A stretch of DNA of 64,000 nt from Legionella bononiensis. GTDB taxonomy: Bacteria > Pseudomonadota > Gammaproteobacteria > Legionellales > Legionellaceae. Under the pieces are notes generated by a model, which made no database searches, was not told the origin of the DNA, and saw only the letters and a program-made list of their open reading frames with translations. Of this stretch, positions 54,869 through 64,000 are shown piece by piece (positions within the stretch are counted from its first letter, which is position 1; every line of letters starts with the position of its first letter). Where the stretch lies: assembly GCF_016786215.1 (NCBI RefSeq), contig NZ_JADOBG010000010.1:1-64000 (forward strand), in the 5' to 3' direction. The position numbers were made by a program, and so were the translations under genes.

Positions 54869-56308
54869 CTAGTGTACGTTATTCACATGCACCCATCCGC
54901 CACCTAATGCCTTAATTAATTGAACACTGGCAATTTGGCGTCGAGTTAGCACATTAACCGCTGCAAGCTCTGTTTGTAAGGCAGTATTTTCAACAACCAC
55001 AACGTCCAGGAACGTCACAATCCCTCCTGAAAAACGATTGTTTGCTTGTGTTAATGCACGTTTTGCTGCCTGAGCAGCCGCTTTTTGACTATGAATTTCC
55101 TGATCCAGCTGATTTACAGCAACCAGACTGTCTTCTACTTCCTGGAATGCAGTTAATACCGTTTGCCTATAATCTGCTACCGTTTCAAAATAACTGGCCT
55201 TTGCATGTTTTAACTGCCCTACTAACTGGCCGCCTTCAAAAATTGGCTGAGCAAGAAGTGGCTGCGCCAAAGCGAGCGTGCTGATTGGCCCTAGAGACCA
55301 GATTAAACTGGGCTTTGAAATCAGATTGGATAAGCTCTGACTTTGAAAACCAATTATCCCAGTCAAATCCAGTACGGGGAAAAATGCCGCTCGTGCAACC
55401 CCAATAGTGGCATTAGCAGCTTGTACACGAAACTCAGCAGCTGCAACATCAGGTCTTCTCTCTAATAAAGTTGAAGGAAGATCTGGAGTAACTTTGACAA
55501 GCGTCCGAGATAATTTAGCTGGAGCCAAAGAAAAATCTGCTGGGAATTGGCCAATAAGTATCGCAATAGCATGTTCAAATTGTGCTCGTTTCAGGCGCAT
55601 ATCTGCAGCAGCAGTCTTTGCATTTTCCAGTTGCGTTTCAGCCTGATCTACAGCCTCTATTGGAGAAGCGCCACCGTGATAACGCTTTTTATTTAAATAC
55701 AGCGCTTTTTGATAAGCAGCAACTGTAGCATCTAAAATACGTTGTGATTCATCACAACCTCTTAGAGAAAAATAATCACTAGCCAGTTCCGCATGCAAAC
55801 TTAAAGACATTGCAGCAAGTTCAGCTTCTGTTGCATGCGCTGTATTTTGTTGTGCCGCAACTGCATTACGAATACTTCCCCAAGCATCGATCTCATAATT
55901 AACCTGAGAACCAATAATGTAATTATTATACAAAGGAATTGTCGATGGATCGGCCATAGTCGTTGAAGTCTTTTGCCTGTTGGCATTAAGAGTTCCCTTA
56001 ATGCTGGGAAAAAAGCCAGCCCTGGATACCTGAACTAACGCAAGTGCTTCTTGGTAACGATAAAATATTTTTTTAAGATCCTGGTTTGAAACCTCAATTA
56101 ACCCCTCTAATTTATTTAAAACCGGGTCGTTATATACTTCCCACCAGGGAGTGATTTTAGAAGAAGGCATGGCCGTTTTGGCTGGAACCCATGTCCCGGT
56201 TTCTTTAAAATGTGCAGGAACAGGCATAAATGGACGCTCATATTTGGGAGCAAAAGAACAACTGGTTACAATAAAAATGACTATTCCCAAAATAATGATC
56301 TTGTTCAT
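54869..56308 (-). CDS. RND efflux outer-membrane lipoprotein (OprM/NodT family)
   Basis: 479 residues. The signal peptide ends in the lipobox VTSC, so Cys17 is lipidated. APKYERP follows, as in OprM-like factors, and two structural repeats of the OEP domain are visible (about 60-260 and 270-470) including LLERRPDVAAAEFRVQAANA. It forms the outer-membrane trimeric channel of the RND pump encoded just upstream. Its ATG overlaps the stop of the adaptor gene by four bases (ATGA). Confidence 0.92.
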   Translation of the reverse strand: MNKIIILGIVIFIVTSCSFAPKYERPFMPVPAHFKETGTWVPAKTAMPSSKITPWWEVYNDPVLNKLEGLIEVSNQDLKKIFYRYQEALALVQVSRAGFFPSIKGTLNANRQKTSTTMADPSTIPLYNNYIIGSQVNYEIDAWGSIRNAVAAQQNTAHATEAELAAMSLSLHAELASDYFSLRGCDESQRILDATVAAYQKALYLNKKRYHGGASPIEAVDQAETQLENAKTAAADMRLKRAQFEHAIAILIGQFPADFSLAPAKLSRTLVKVTPDLPSTLLERRPDVAAAEFRVQAANATIGVARAAFFPVLDLTGIIGFQSQSLSNLISKPSLIWSLGPISTLALAQPLLAQPIFEGGQLVGQLKHAKASYFETVADYRQTVLTAFQEVEDSLVAVNQLDQEIHSQKAAAQAAKRALTQANNRFSGGIVTFLDVVVVENTALQTELAAVNVLTRRQIASVQLIKALGGGWVHVNNVH

Positions 56309-57450
56309 GAAACAACCTTAACGTGTTCACCATTTATTATAGAATCAGAGGGATTAATAATAATTTTTTCTCCTGCGTTTATTCCCTCATCAATCTCTAC
56401 TACATCTCCAAAATCCCGACTGATTGTTATCGGTTTTAAAACTACCCGGTTGTTTTTATCAACTACAGCAATTTGCAATCCTTTTGCCTGGAACAAAAGA
56501 GTGTTTACTGGTAAACGAAATGTATTTTTGGGAATGACGAAGTTAAAAGTGACTTCTGTATATCCACCAGCAAGTAATTCTTCCTGTGTATTTTCTGCTT
56601 TAAACTGAGCCAATAAGGTTCGAGTTGCAGGATCAATAGCTTGTGCTGTTTTAATTAACTGCGCAGGAAAGGTTTGCCCCGGATGTTCTGCAAAAGACAG
56701 GCTGACTCGCATATTAGGAGTAATGCGTGAAGAATAATTCTGAGGAATTTTTACATAAATTCTCAGGGGATTGGTTTGAGCTATCTGAAATAATGGTAAC
56801 CCGGTATCACTACTTCCTGCATTGATTAAAGACCCTATATCTGTTGTTCTGGATGTAATCACCCCATCAAAAGGTGCGATAACTCTCTCGAAGCTCACCA
56901 GTTCCTTTAGTCGATCAACATTAGCACGTGCTGCCACTTCCAAGGCATATTTCGATGCAGCGTCGCTTACTTTTTCATCACGCTCCTGCTTGGATACTGA
57001 ATTGGATTTTACCAGGTTGACCCAACGTTTAGCGGTAGATTGAGCAATTTGATTATTCGCGATAGCCGTATTTAAATCCGCCTCTGCCTGACGAAGTTGA
57101 GCATCCAGCTCGGGGGTTTCAATTACAGCCAGTAAATCACCCTTTTTTACATGACTGCCAATATCAACATACCAATTCTTAATATACCCATTTGTTCGCG
57201 CGTAAATTGTAGCATCATGCCAAGCTTGCACATTACCCGGTAAAATAATTCGTTCGCTTCCACTAAGAGGAGTAGCGGTTAGTACTCTGACAAAGTTGAC
57301 CTCATCGGCTCTTGTTTGTTGTCGTAAGATAATCGCTGAATAAACACGATAAAATGTAACGGTTAGAAAGAGCATTAAAAAAAGAACAAAAAACACAAAC
57401 AGTGGATTTCTTTTATGTTTTTTAAATTGAAATTTAATTCCCTTAAGCAT
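56305..57450 (-). CDS. RND efflux periplasmic adaptor (membrane fusion protein)
   Basis: 381 residues with an N-terminal membrane anchor (VFFVLFLMLFLTVTFYRVY). The lipoyl/barrel-sandwich motif is VDIGSHVKKGDLLAVIETPELDAQ (quoted in part), with a coiled-coil hairpin (about 105-185) and beta-barrel domain containing DGVITSRTTDIGSLINAG. It links inner-membrane pump and outer-membrane channel. It overlaps the pump gene by 8 nt. Confidence 0.92.
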   Translation of the reverse strand: MLKGIKFQFKKHKRNPLFVFFVLFLMLFLTVTFYRVYSAIILRQQTRADEVNFVRVLTATPLSGSERIILPGNVQAWHDATIYARTNGYIKNWYVDIGSHVKKGDLLAVIETPELDAQLRQAEADLNTAIANNQIAQSTAKRWVNLVKSNSVSKQERDEKVSDAASKYALEVAARANVDRLKELVSFERVIAPFDGVITSRTTDIGSLINAGSSDTGLPLFQIAQTNPLRIYVKIPQNYSSRITPNMRVSLSFAEHPGQTFPAQLIKTAQAIDPATRTLLAQFKAENTQEELLAGGYTEVTFNFVIPKNTFRLPVNTLLFQAKGLQIAVVDKNNRVVLKPITISRDFGDVVEIDEGINAGEKIIINPSDSIINGEHVKVVS

Positions 57451-60400
57451 TATTTTTCCTTTGCTTCCCGTTCAATTGATGATTATGAATCATGTAAAAC
57501 ACCGTTGGTACAAAAAAAAGCGTTGCAATTGTCGCAAAAGACAAGCCTCCTATTACAGCTCTGCCTAATGGCGCATTCTGCTCACCGCCATCCCCCAATC
57601 CGAGAGCCATGGGCATCATACCGATAATCATTGCTGATGCGGTCATCAATACAGGACGAATACGTGTTCGTCCTGCCTCCATAGCGGCCAGTAAAGGATT
57701 GTTTGTTTCTAATAAATGTTGACGTGCAAAACTGATAATGAGAATACTGTTTGATGTGGCAACTCCCATACACATAATCGCTCCCGTTAATGCAGGAACA
57801 CTCAACGTAGTACAGGTAATAAATAACATCCAGGCAATGCCTGCAATTGCAGCGGGTAAGGCCGTAATGATGATAAAGGGATCAACCCAGGATTGAAAAT
57901 TAATCACTATAAGTAAATAAATTAATAGGACAGAAAAAACAATTCCCCAATACAGTCCCTGAAATGCATGTTGTTGAGTATCAATCTGTCCCCTGACAGC
58001 TATAGTTGAACCTAGAGGCACTTCACTCTTCATTTCAGCAAGGATCTGATTGATGTCATGAGTAATAGAACCTAAATCTCTATCCTGAGTCGCAGCAAAA
58101 ATATCAATGACCGGCATAACGTTATAATGAGACTCAACAACGGAAGTCCATTTTCGTGTAATGCTACCCAATGCTCCCAATATCTGATGTTGCGCAGGTG
58201 ATTGTAAGTTGGTAGAAATCCCGTCAATCATGATATTGCGTAATGCTTGTAATGAATTCATCACATATTGTGGTGCCTGGACTACAATAGGATAAGAAAC
58301 ATTATTTTCAGGACTTAACCAAAAAGTAGGAGTCGTTTGAAAACTGCCCGCCAAAGCAATAAATAAATTCCTGGCAATGTTACTTTGAGTTATCCCTAGT
58401 TCCTTTGCTTTACTTCTGTCAATATCAACAAATAACTCGGGATAATTCATTGCCTGGTGTTCCCGAATATCAACAAGACCAGGAACTTTTTTTAATCGCT
58501 GCATTAACTTTTTGGCATATATTCTGTTTTCATCTTGCTTCAAGCCAATTATTTGAATATCAATGGGTGAAGGAAGACCAAAATTAATGGTCTGGTTCAC
58601 AATATCTGCAGGTAAAAATGCAAAGGATATATCGGGAAACTTCTGATTAAGCACGGTCCTTAATTCACGCTGATAGTCAAAAACAGAGTGATGTTTTGGT
58701 TTCAAAGAAATAAGGATATCCGCATCCTCCGGTCCAACAGGAGCAGAATTACTGTACGATAAATTGATTCCACTTACAGGCAAACCTATATTATCCACTA
58801 TGGTATCCAGTTCCTGAGGTGGAATAACTGTTCTGATAAGCTTATCTATAATGTCAACGTAACGTGCTGTAACCTCAACACGAGTTCCGGTCGGAGCACG
58901 AATATGAAGCTTTATCTGACCCGCATCCACATTAGGAAAGAAATTACTACCCAGCCAAGGCCATAATAAAACAACGGATGAAATAATAAATACTAAAAAA
59001 ATGCCGACAAAATAAGTGGCATTGTCTAAAGCCTTATTTAATAAATTAATGTAATTTTCTCGAAAAATTTCAAACTTTTTTTCAAATTGAAGATGAAGTC
59101 TTGCGAAGAAATTTTGAGATTGTTCTTTATTTTTAGCATCATGCTTGTGCAGCAAATATTTTGCCAACGTAGGAATAAGAGTTCGTGATAAAAGATAAGA
59201 GAGCAACATGGCAAAAATAACTGCTTCAGCCAGAGGTACAAATAAATATTGAGCGACCCCTCCTAAATAAAACATCGGTACAAACACGATGCTAATACAT
59301 AAAGTAGACACTAATGCGGGGATAGCAATTTGCTGTGCGCCATCTAAAATGGCCTCTTCTACTTCTTTACCTTGCTCCAAATTCCAATTGATATTTTCAA
59401 TAGCAACCGTTGCATCATCAACTAAAATACCTACGGCCAAAGCCAGGCCACCCAATGTCATAATATTAATCGTTTCACCCAATACTGAAAGAATGGTCAA
59501 TGAGCCGATAATGGATAAAGGAATGGATATGCTAATGATTAACGTACTGCGTAAACTTCCAAGAAATATTAAAATCATAAGAGCAGTCAATGATGCAGCA
59601 ATAATTCCTTCCGTAATCACTCCTTGAATCGCTGCGGTCACAAAGATGGATTGATCCGCAAATTGTCCCAAATTTAATCCGGCAGGCATAATTTCTTTAA
59701 TTTTGGGCAATAACGCTTTTATCTGCTTGATGATTCCTAAAGTTGAAGCATCGCCTGTTTTTTGAACTGACATCATTACGGCTCGCTTACCATCGACCCG
59801 TACTATATTGGTTTGCGGTGCAAAACCATCTCGTACATGAGCAACATCACGAATATATAAAACGCGACCGGGAGTAGTTTTAACGGGCATATCATTTAAA
59901 TCATTTACCTTTAATGGACTATTATTGAGCCTTACTATGTACTCATAATCACCAATTTTTTGTGTTCCTGAAGGTATGATCAGATTTTGCGCTGCAATAG
60001 CGGTATTGATCTCTAAAGGTGATACTCCATACGTTTGCATGGCTTGCAGGTCCAGATCAACTTGTACCTGACGTACTTTTCCTCCATAAGGATAAGGCAA
60101 GGAAGCCCCTGCCACAGGCGCTAATTGTGGACGAATAAAGTTATTACCCAAATCATTAAGTTCTTGTTCAGGAATGGTGTCACTGGATAAAACCAATTGC
60201 AAAATAGGAACGGTTGATGCTTTATAGTTTAATATCAAAGGAGGCAAAGTTCCTTGAGGCAAGGAACGCAGAATCGTTTGAGCAATAGAAGTAACCTGAC
60301 TCAGGGCTAACTCAATATTCACACCCGGTTGAAAGAATAGCTTGACTACACTGACGCCAATCAAAGATTCCGATTCAATATGTTCAATATCGTTGACTGT

Positions 60401-60619
60401 CGTCGGTAATACCCTTTCGAAAACGCTGGTAATTCGATTGCCCATATCGTCAGGTGGCAATTCTGAGTAGCTCCAGATAACACTAATTACAGGAATGTTG
60501 ATGTCCGGAAAAATATCGGTGGGAGTGCGCATTATAGACAAAGGACCAATGATGAGGAGCAATAGAGCTAATACAATAAATGTGTAAGGTCGTGTCAGCG
60601 CAATCCGTACAATCCACAT
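57443..60619 (-). CDS. RND family efflux transporter permease
   Basis: 1058-residue inner-membrane proton antiporter of the HAE/AcrB-like group with 12 spans and two large periplasmic loops. LTRPYTFIVLALLLLIIGPL opens the protein, TDIFPDINIPVISV follows, and the proton-relay pair is in GILVDDATVAIENI (two Asp). A C-terminal TALPAAIAGIAWMLF and MCMGVATSNSILI segment matches the second half. The whole pump is a tripartite exporter of unknown substrates (drugs, detergents or metals); the sequence does not decide. First gene of the operon; no regulator gene is adjacent, but a MerR-type gene is about 1.2 kb away on the other strand. Confidence 0.92.
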   Translation of the reverse strand: MWIVRIALTRPYTFIVLALLLLIIGPLSIMRTPTDIFPDINIPVISVIWSYSELPPDDMGNRITSVFERVLPTTVNDIEHIESESLIGVSVVKLFFQPGVNIELALSQVTSIAQTILRSLPQGTLPPLILNYKASTVPILQLVLSSDTIPEQELNDLGNNFIRPQLAPVAGASLPYPYGGKVRQVQVDLDLQAMQTYGVSPLEINTAIAAQNLIIPSGTQKIGDYEYIVRLNNSPLKVNDLNDMPVKTTPGRVLYIRDVAHVRDGFAPQTNIVRVDGKRAVMMSVQKTGDASTLGIIKQIKALLPKIKEIMPAGLNLGQFADQSIFVTAAIQGVITEGIIAASLTALMILIFLGSLRSTLIISISIPLSIIGSLTILSVLGETINIMTLGGLALAVGILVDDATVAIENINWNLEQGKEVEEAILDGAQQIAIPALVSTLCISIVFVPMFYLGGVAQYLFVPLAEAVIFAMLLSYLLSRTLIPTLAKYLLHKHDAKNKEQSQNFFARLHLQFEKKFEIFRENYINLLNKALDNATYFVGIFLVFIISSVVLLWPWLGSNFFPNVDAGQIKLHIRAPTGTRVEVTARYVDIIDKLIRTVIPPQELDTIVDNIGLPVSGINLSYSNSAPVGPEDADILISLKPKHHSVFDYQRELRTVLNQKFPDISFAFLPADIVNQTINFGLPSPIDIQIIGLKQDENRIYAKKLMQRLKKVPGLVDIREHQAMNYPELFVDIDRSKAKELGITQSNIARNLFIALAGSFQTTPTFWLSPENNVSYPIVVQAPQYVMNSLQALRNIMIDGISTNLQSPAQHQILGALGSITRKWTSVVESHYNVMPVIDIFAATQDRDLGSITHDINQILAEMKSEVPLGSTIAVRGQIDTQQHAFQGLYWGIVFSVLLIYLLIVINFQSWVDPFIIITALPAAIAGIAWMLFITCTTLSVPALTGAIMCMGVATSNSILIISFARQHLLETNNPLLAAMEAGRTRIRPVLMTASAMIIGMMPMALGLGDGGEQNAPLGRAVIGGLSFATIATLFFVPTVFYMIHNHQLNGKQRKNNA

Positions 60620-60817
60620 AACATTCCATATTTAAAATTGAAAAAATATATAAATCTAAAGGGATACCAGGAAAATAAAAACAGCTGTTATCAATAAATC
60701 AGAGTAAATTCTTATTTTAACTAATGCAACATTTTTATTATTTCAAGATCAACAAATAAACCTTGATGTTTGAAATTCTATTGACGGGATAGACAATCTT
60801 CCCTGCAAATCGTCACA

Positions 60818-60985
60818 TTACAGGGAATACTTTAACCACTTCAAATAACGATATCTAAATCGCAATTCTTCAGTTGTGTCCTCATTAAAGGCTTCAACAC
60901 TACTAGCAATAGCTCGGGTTACAAGGCTAGTCAGAGTCCTAATTATATTAAAAAACCCTACATCAAGTGCTAAAAGATTCTGTTT
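60818..60985 (-). pseudogene. remnant paralogue of the 52845-53300 gene
   Basis: On the minus strand it reads FNIIRTLTSLVTRAIASSVE then AFNEDTTEELRFRYRY, aligned with ANIIFSLASLVTRPIASIAE and ALSDDSMEDSHFRPAY of the intact gene. No start codon in frame and a stop shortly upstream. Even the hairpin CCCTGCAAA...ACAGGG downstream is similar to that behind the intact copy, so the duplication included the 3' flank. Confidence 0.75.
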
Positions 60986-61189
60986 TCTTTACTGCTAATT
61001 GGACAATCTCAAGATTTGATTTCATAGGGGTAACCGCTTTCCAGGGCATCAATTTCTCCATAGGAAAATAATGATGCTTTATTGTAAAGTGTTACCCATA
61101 TTCCCGCACAACTGTTACCTATATGCCCGGTCTATACAGCTTTGCCTAATACGGCTACGTTTGATCTTCACCTTAGCCTGATGGCTATG

Positions 61190-61445
61190 AGTCGCGACCC
61201 AACTTACGCTCGCGGCTCAGTAACCCTCATCCCCAACCCTTCTCCCTTAAAAAGGGAGAAGGGAGCGGTTGGGTATAAACCACGTAGACTGGTAACACTC
61301 ATATAGTTGCTACTCCTGCTTGTCAAATAGCCTTAATCTTTTTTGACGCAATGCCCAATGTTCAATTTCAAAGGTTATCGAGATCTTACTAGAATTGCCT
61401 TCTCCATCTGGGAGAAGGTGCCGACAGGCGGATGAGGGGATCTTA
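61190..61445. repeat. dispersed repeats related to the 9.8-10.6 kb block
   Basis: Includes AACCCTCATCCCCAACCCTT followed by TCTCCCTTAAAAAGGGAGAAGG (61206-61262, quoted in parts) and, at 61394-61444, GCCTTCTCC...GGCGGATGAGGGGATCTT, the reverse complement of 9836-9880. These are mobile or recombinogenic intergenic units. Confidence 0.8.
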
Positions 61446-61582
61446 AAACGATTAAAATGATAATTAAAATACTGAGCCCAACGAACAATGGATAAAATGC
61501 ATGGAGTTACTTGATAAAGCAAAAAGCAAGTAGCTTGGATCGCGACTCATAACCGTCAGGCTAAGGAATTATTGTATTAAAA

Positions 61583-61648
61583 GTAGATACTGTCTTTAAA
61601 AGCGAGCCTTTATTGAAATCATAACTTGATTTTAAAGACAGTATCTAC
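61583..61648. repeat. 19-bp inverted repeat
   Basis: GTAGATACTGTCTTTAAAA at 61583-61601 and its exact complement at 61630-61648, separated by 28 nt. It is too long and AT-rich for a plain terminator; it could be a miniature element end pair. Confidence 0.75.
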
Positions 61649-61663
61649 ATCATTTACAAACAC

Positions 61664-61694
61664 TCCCGTTTTACGTTTCGCAAATACGGGCTAC
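61664..61694. repeat. REP-like half element
   Basis: ACTCCCGTTTTACGTTTCGC followed by AAATACGGGCTAC; a diverged single arm of the family at 6883 and 54652. Confidence 0.65.
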
Positions 61695-61741
61695 GAATTC
61701 AATATACATAAAAAAAAATTACAATTATGCTTAAATAATAC

Positions 61742-61772
61742 TTGACCCTATTGTTGCTATAGACCTTATCTT
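61742..61772 (+). promoter_or_regulatory. MerR-type promoter with 19-bp spacer
   Basis: TTGACC and TATCTT separated by exactly 19 bp, the overlong spacing at which MerR-family activators twist DNA to allow transcription. It stands directly before the MerR/TipAS gene, so autoregulation is likely. Confidence 0.75.
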
Positions 61773-61793
61773 AGCTAACAAGGAGGAAATACT

Positions 61794-62741
61794 ATGACTC
61801 AATGGTTCGTAAAAGACTTAGCTAAACTAACCGGTATAACGGTGCAAACACTGCATCATTATGATCGCATTAATTTATTGAAGCCTTCGTTACGAATGCC
61901 TAATGGTTATCGTGTTTACTCTGAACAGGATTTATTACAACTGCAACAGATTATTGCTTTGAAGTTTTTCGGATTTGAGTTAGCACAAATCAAAACCCTG
62001 CTTACAGAAGAAAGTGAGGCACTTGAGCATTTTAATAACCAGGTCCGTGTGCTGGAACAAAAAGGAAGGGCTTTGGTTGAAGGTGCAAAAACGCTGCAAA
62101 GCATCATTGATACTGTTGATAGTCATAAATCCATACCCTGGGAAACCATTATACAACTTATAGAGGTCTATAAAATGACAGATAATCTTGAACACAGCTG
62201 GGTAAAAGAAATATTCACCCCTGATGAATTAAAACAGTATGTTGAATTCGAAAAAGAAATGAAAGCCAATAAAACTCCAGAACAAAAAGCAGCTTTTGAA
62301 CAACAATGGCAGCAACTTTTGGCTGAGCTGAAAATGAATATGAACCAGGATCCTCAATCTGCTGCAGGTATTGAATTAGGAAAAAAATACATGGCATGGG
62401 TCAATGGAATTTATGGAAAAAAATATGCCCACCTAAGAACCAAAAAATGGGAAAAAGGCTTTGGTGAAGGCAAAGGTCTACAAGACATTGGGTTAACACC
62501 TGAATTAATGGCCTGGGTAGAAAAAGCCACCAACGCCTACTGGAAAAATCGAATTTTTGGCATACTCGAACACGTGGGTAAACAACCAGATGCTTCCGTT
62601 TTATCATTATGGAATGAAGCACTTGATGATTTGTATGGGAATGAAACCGCTCGTAAACAAGCCGTTTATGAAATGGCGTTAAGTGATGAACAGGTCAGCG
62701 CCGACGCAAAAGCCTGGCTTAAAACCCTGATGCACTCTTAA
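61794..62741 (+). CDS. MerR family regulator with TipAS-like ligand domain
   Basis: 315 residues behind a perfect AAGGAGG. MerR helix-turn-helix at about 4-72 (FVKDLAKLTGITVQTLHHYD, LLKPSLRMPNGYRVYSEQDL), a dimerisation coiled coil (about 75-110), and a C-terminal domain (about 190-312) like the antibiotic-binding TipAS domain (LMAWVEKATNAYWKNRIFG, WNEALDDLYGNE). TipA-type regulators bind hydrophobic antibiotics and activate multidrug resistance genes. It appears monocistronic. The divergent RND pump about 1.2 kb away is a possible target but distance argues against a shared promoter. Confidence 0.9.
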   Translation: MTQWFVKDLAKLTGITVQTLHHYDRINLLKPSLRMPNGYRVYSEQDLLQLQQIIALKFFGFELAQIKTLLTEESEALEHFNNQVRVLEQKGRALVEGAKTLQSIIDTVDSHKSIPWETIIQLIEVYKMTDNLEHSWVKEIFTPDELKQYVEFEKEMKANKTPEQKAAFEQQWQQLLAELKMNMNQDPQSAAGIELGKKYMAWVNGIYGKKYAHLRTKKWEKGFGEGKGLQDIGLTPELMAWVEKATNAYWKNRIFGILEHVGKQPDASVLSLWNEALDDLYGNETARKQAVYEMALSDEQVSADAKAWLKTLMHS

Positions 62742-62916
62742 TCCGTTCCTGCAGGCAGGGGCAATCGCCCCGCCTCAGCATCTTCATTACTCAAAATACT
62801 CTAATACTAGCCTCATTAAAACCATTTAAATTCAATATGCTTACAGAATCCTTAATGTTTCCTTAATATTCCCCATGTACAATATTTGTCCTTTTAGAGC
62901 CTATTGAGTAAAGTAA

Positions 62917-64000
62917 ATGAAATTTTTTGTAATCCCTAGAAACTACCTACCTCAAAGTCTTCCTTCAGAAACCCAATCTTATATACGCGCAACCTTTGGA
63001 TTACTTGCAGCCGTAACAACAACCATTAATCCAATAGTTGGAGCCCTGGTTCTCTTAAGCCATGGCACATTGGAATTGGCTGGTTTTTTTACTAAATCAG
63101 GACAACAAGAACACGATATTAATCCACCAATAATGAGCAAACAGGAACGACGTGAACAAAAGTACAATGAAGCCTTCGATAAATTACTTTTAAAAGCACA
63201 GGAATTAGGGACTCAATGCTCACCTCAAGAAATTGAAAATGCTAAGAGAATATTCTTTGTTCATAACCTGATTGAAGAAGTGTGCTATAAAGCCTTTGCT
63301 AAAATAGTTAAACAGCTCGGAATTACTGGTGATGAAATTACTGAGCAACAATCAGGTCAAATTCTTGCTTATATTAAAAGCATGGCTCATGTGGAATTGC
63401 GTAAGCCTGGAGGTTATACCTTAACTGGAAGAGCAATGATTACAGCAGATCAATTTGCTCAAGTTATATCCAATGTCTCTACTATTATACATGATCGGGA
63501 CGCTCGCTTGACGGACGCACGATACTATTCATTGACCGACTTATGCGTTGGTCTTGATGATCATAACAGTTACGTTAAAAATATATTGTTTCGCTCTTGG
63601 TTTAAATGTGGCCAAATGTCCTGTGACAGCCATTTAAATATGATAAAAGATATGGTTGGATTTAATAAGCGGATATCAGACCAATTAGGTTTTAACTTTG
63701 AACACGCACTAACGAATAAGAAAGAATACTATAATACCTATCATGCAGGCATAAGAACTGTAGAGAATCCTGTTACAGGCGAACGCTCTGCTTTAAAATT
63801 TACAAATTTAACTGAAGTGAGATCTAAATTTAAACCTATTATCAATAAATTGTTAGACACTGCTCCCGATAGCCGATTAATCGCTGAGCTAAGAAATAAA
63901 AAGTTACTTGAACCCGAAGAGATAAATGCTCTTATCGGAAAACGAAGTTATTTAAGTGCGCCACGTTTTCATCAACCAATAACCCAAAACGCGTTATTAG
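62917..64000 (+). CDS. unknown protein, possibly effector, partial at right edge
   Basis: From the ATG at 62917 the frame is open for 361 codons to the window end. It begins MKFFVIPRNYLPQSLPSETQ, then a hydrophobic stretch (about 27-60, FGLLAAVTTTINPIVGALVL) that may be one or two membrane segments, followed by a hydrophilic, helical domain with many Lys/Glu residues and a Cys pair region (FKCGQMSCDSH). No catalytic motif recognised. GAGTAAAGTAA upstream is a weak RBS. It follows the MerR gene but with about 175 bp between them, so probably independent. Confidence 0.65.
   Translation, partial: MKFFVIPRNYLPQSLPSETQSYIRATFGLLAAVTTTINPIVGALVLLSHGTLELAGFFTKSGQQEHDINPPIMSKQERREQKYNEAFDKLLLKAQELGTQCSPQEIENAKRIFFVHNLIEEVCYKAFAKIVKQLGITGDEITEQQSGQILAYIKSMAHVELRKPGGYTLTGRAMITADQFAQVISNVSTIIHDRDARLTDARYYSLTDLCVGLDDHNSYVKNILFRSWFKCGQMSCDSHLNMIKDMVGFNKRISDQLGFNFEHALTNKKEYYNTYHAGIRTVENPVTGERSALKFTNLTEVRSKFKPIINKLLDTAPDSRLIAELRNKKLLEPEEINALIGKRSYLSAPRFHQPITQNALL

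Larger units (their letters stand above)
60620..61741. other. long intergenic region with repeat and gene debris
   Basis: About 1.1 kb with no intact gene. It contains the paralogue remnant (60818-60985), dispersed repeats (61190-61445), a 19-bp inverted repeat (61583-61648) and a REP half-element (61664-61694). The left end must hold the RND operon promoter. Confidence 0.6.

Noticed and set aside
61583..61648. Inverted repeat read as an intrinsic terminator
   Set aside because: No gene ends nearby, the loop is 28 nt and there is no adjacent T-run.

Overview
The window reads as chromosomal DNA of a Legionella, close to but perhaps not identical with L. pneumophila. It is AT-rich and carries a LetS/BarA-type hybrid kinase, a PPi-dependent phosphofructokinase, tandem type IV pilins, and an apparent orthologue of the Dot/Icm effector kinase LegK7 (Lpg1924) followed by an Lpg1925-like effector. 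It also holds several long Legionella-style proteins with eukaryotic-like or protease-like domains. Species and gene names are from memory and motif reading; no search was run.

Layout. 0-18.7 kb is mostly core: a serine hydrolase cut by the left edge, gltX, letS, pfp, a CDF metal transporter, two pilins (each behind a sigma-54-type promoter), bolA, a repeat block and an APC amino-acid permease. A putative OTU deubiquitinase with an array of ubiquitin-binding-like repeats is inserted here (12.3-14.6 kb). It is followed by an overlapping minus-strand operon fdxA-yoaA/dinG-tsaB-ycaR-kdsB. 19-25.3 kb is an effector block (LegK7-like kinase, a helical unknown, a 882-residue Lpg1925-like protein). 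25.4-27.4 kb returns to housekeeping (PilZ protein, yggX, psuG, tRNA-Phe).

27.4-42 kb is accessory. It has an IS6-family remnant beside tRNA-Phe, two unknown genes, an outer-membrane barrel, and a GT39 glycosyltransferase plus ArdA fragment bracketed by 121-bp direct repeats. Two c-di-GMP modules follow: an EAL/PAS-GGDEF gene pair, and a solute-binding protein co-transcribed with a HAMP-GGNEF-EAL protein. Then come a probable CE-clan (YopJ/Ulp-like) effector and a decayed hipBA locus whose operators survive. 42.2-45.9 kb is pstSCAB. 46.4-54.6 kb is a second block of putative effectors and Legionella-specific small proteins: an ankyrin-like repeat protein, a CheD-like Cys/His protein, an LRR protein and a nitrilase-like protein. 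54.9-60.6 kb is an RND efflux operon. The right end has repeat debris, a MerR/TipAS regulator with its own 19-bp-spacer promoter, and an unknown gene cut by the right edge.

How the genes work together. The host-directed proteins cluster around two themes: ubiquitin or Hippo-pathway manipulation (OTU/MIU protein, LegK7-like kinase, CE-clan protein) and possible deamidase or amidase chemistry (CheD-like and nitrilase-like proteins). Regulation is represented by LetS, four c-di-GMP proteins and a PilZ receptor. REP-like hairpins and larger dispersed repeats occupy most longer intergenic spaces.
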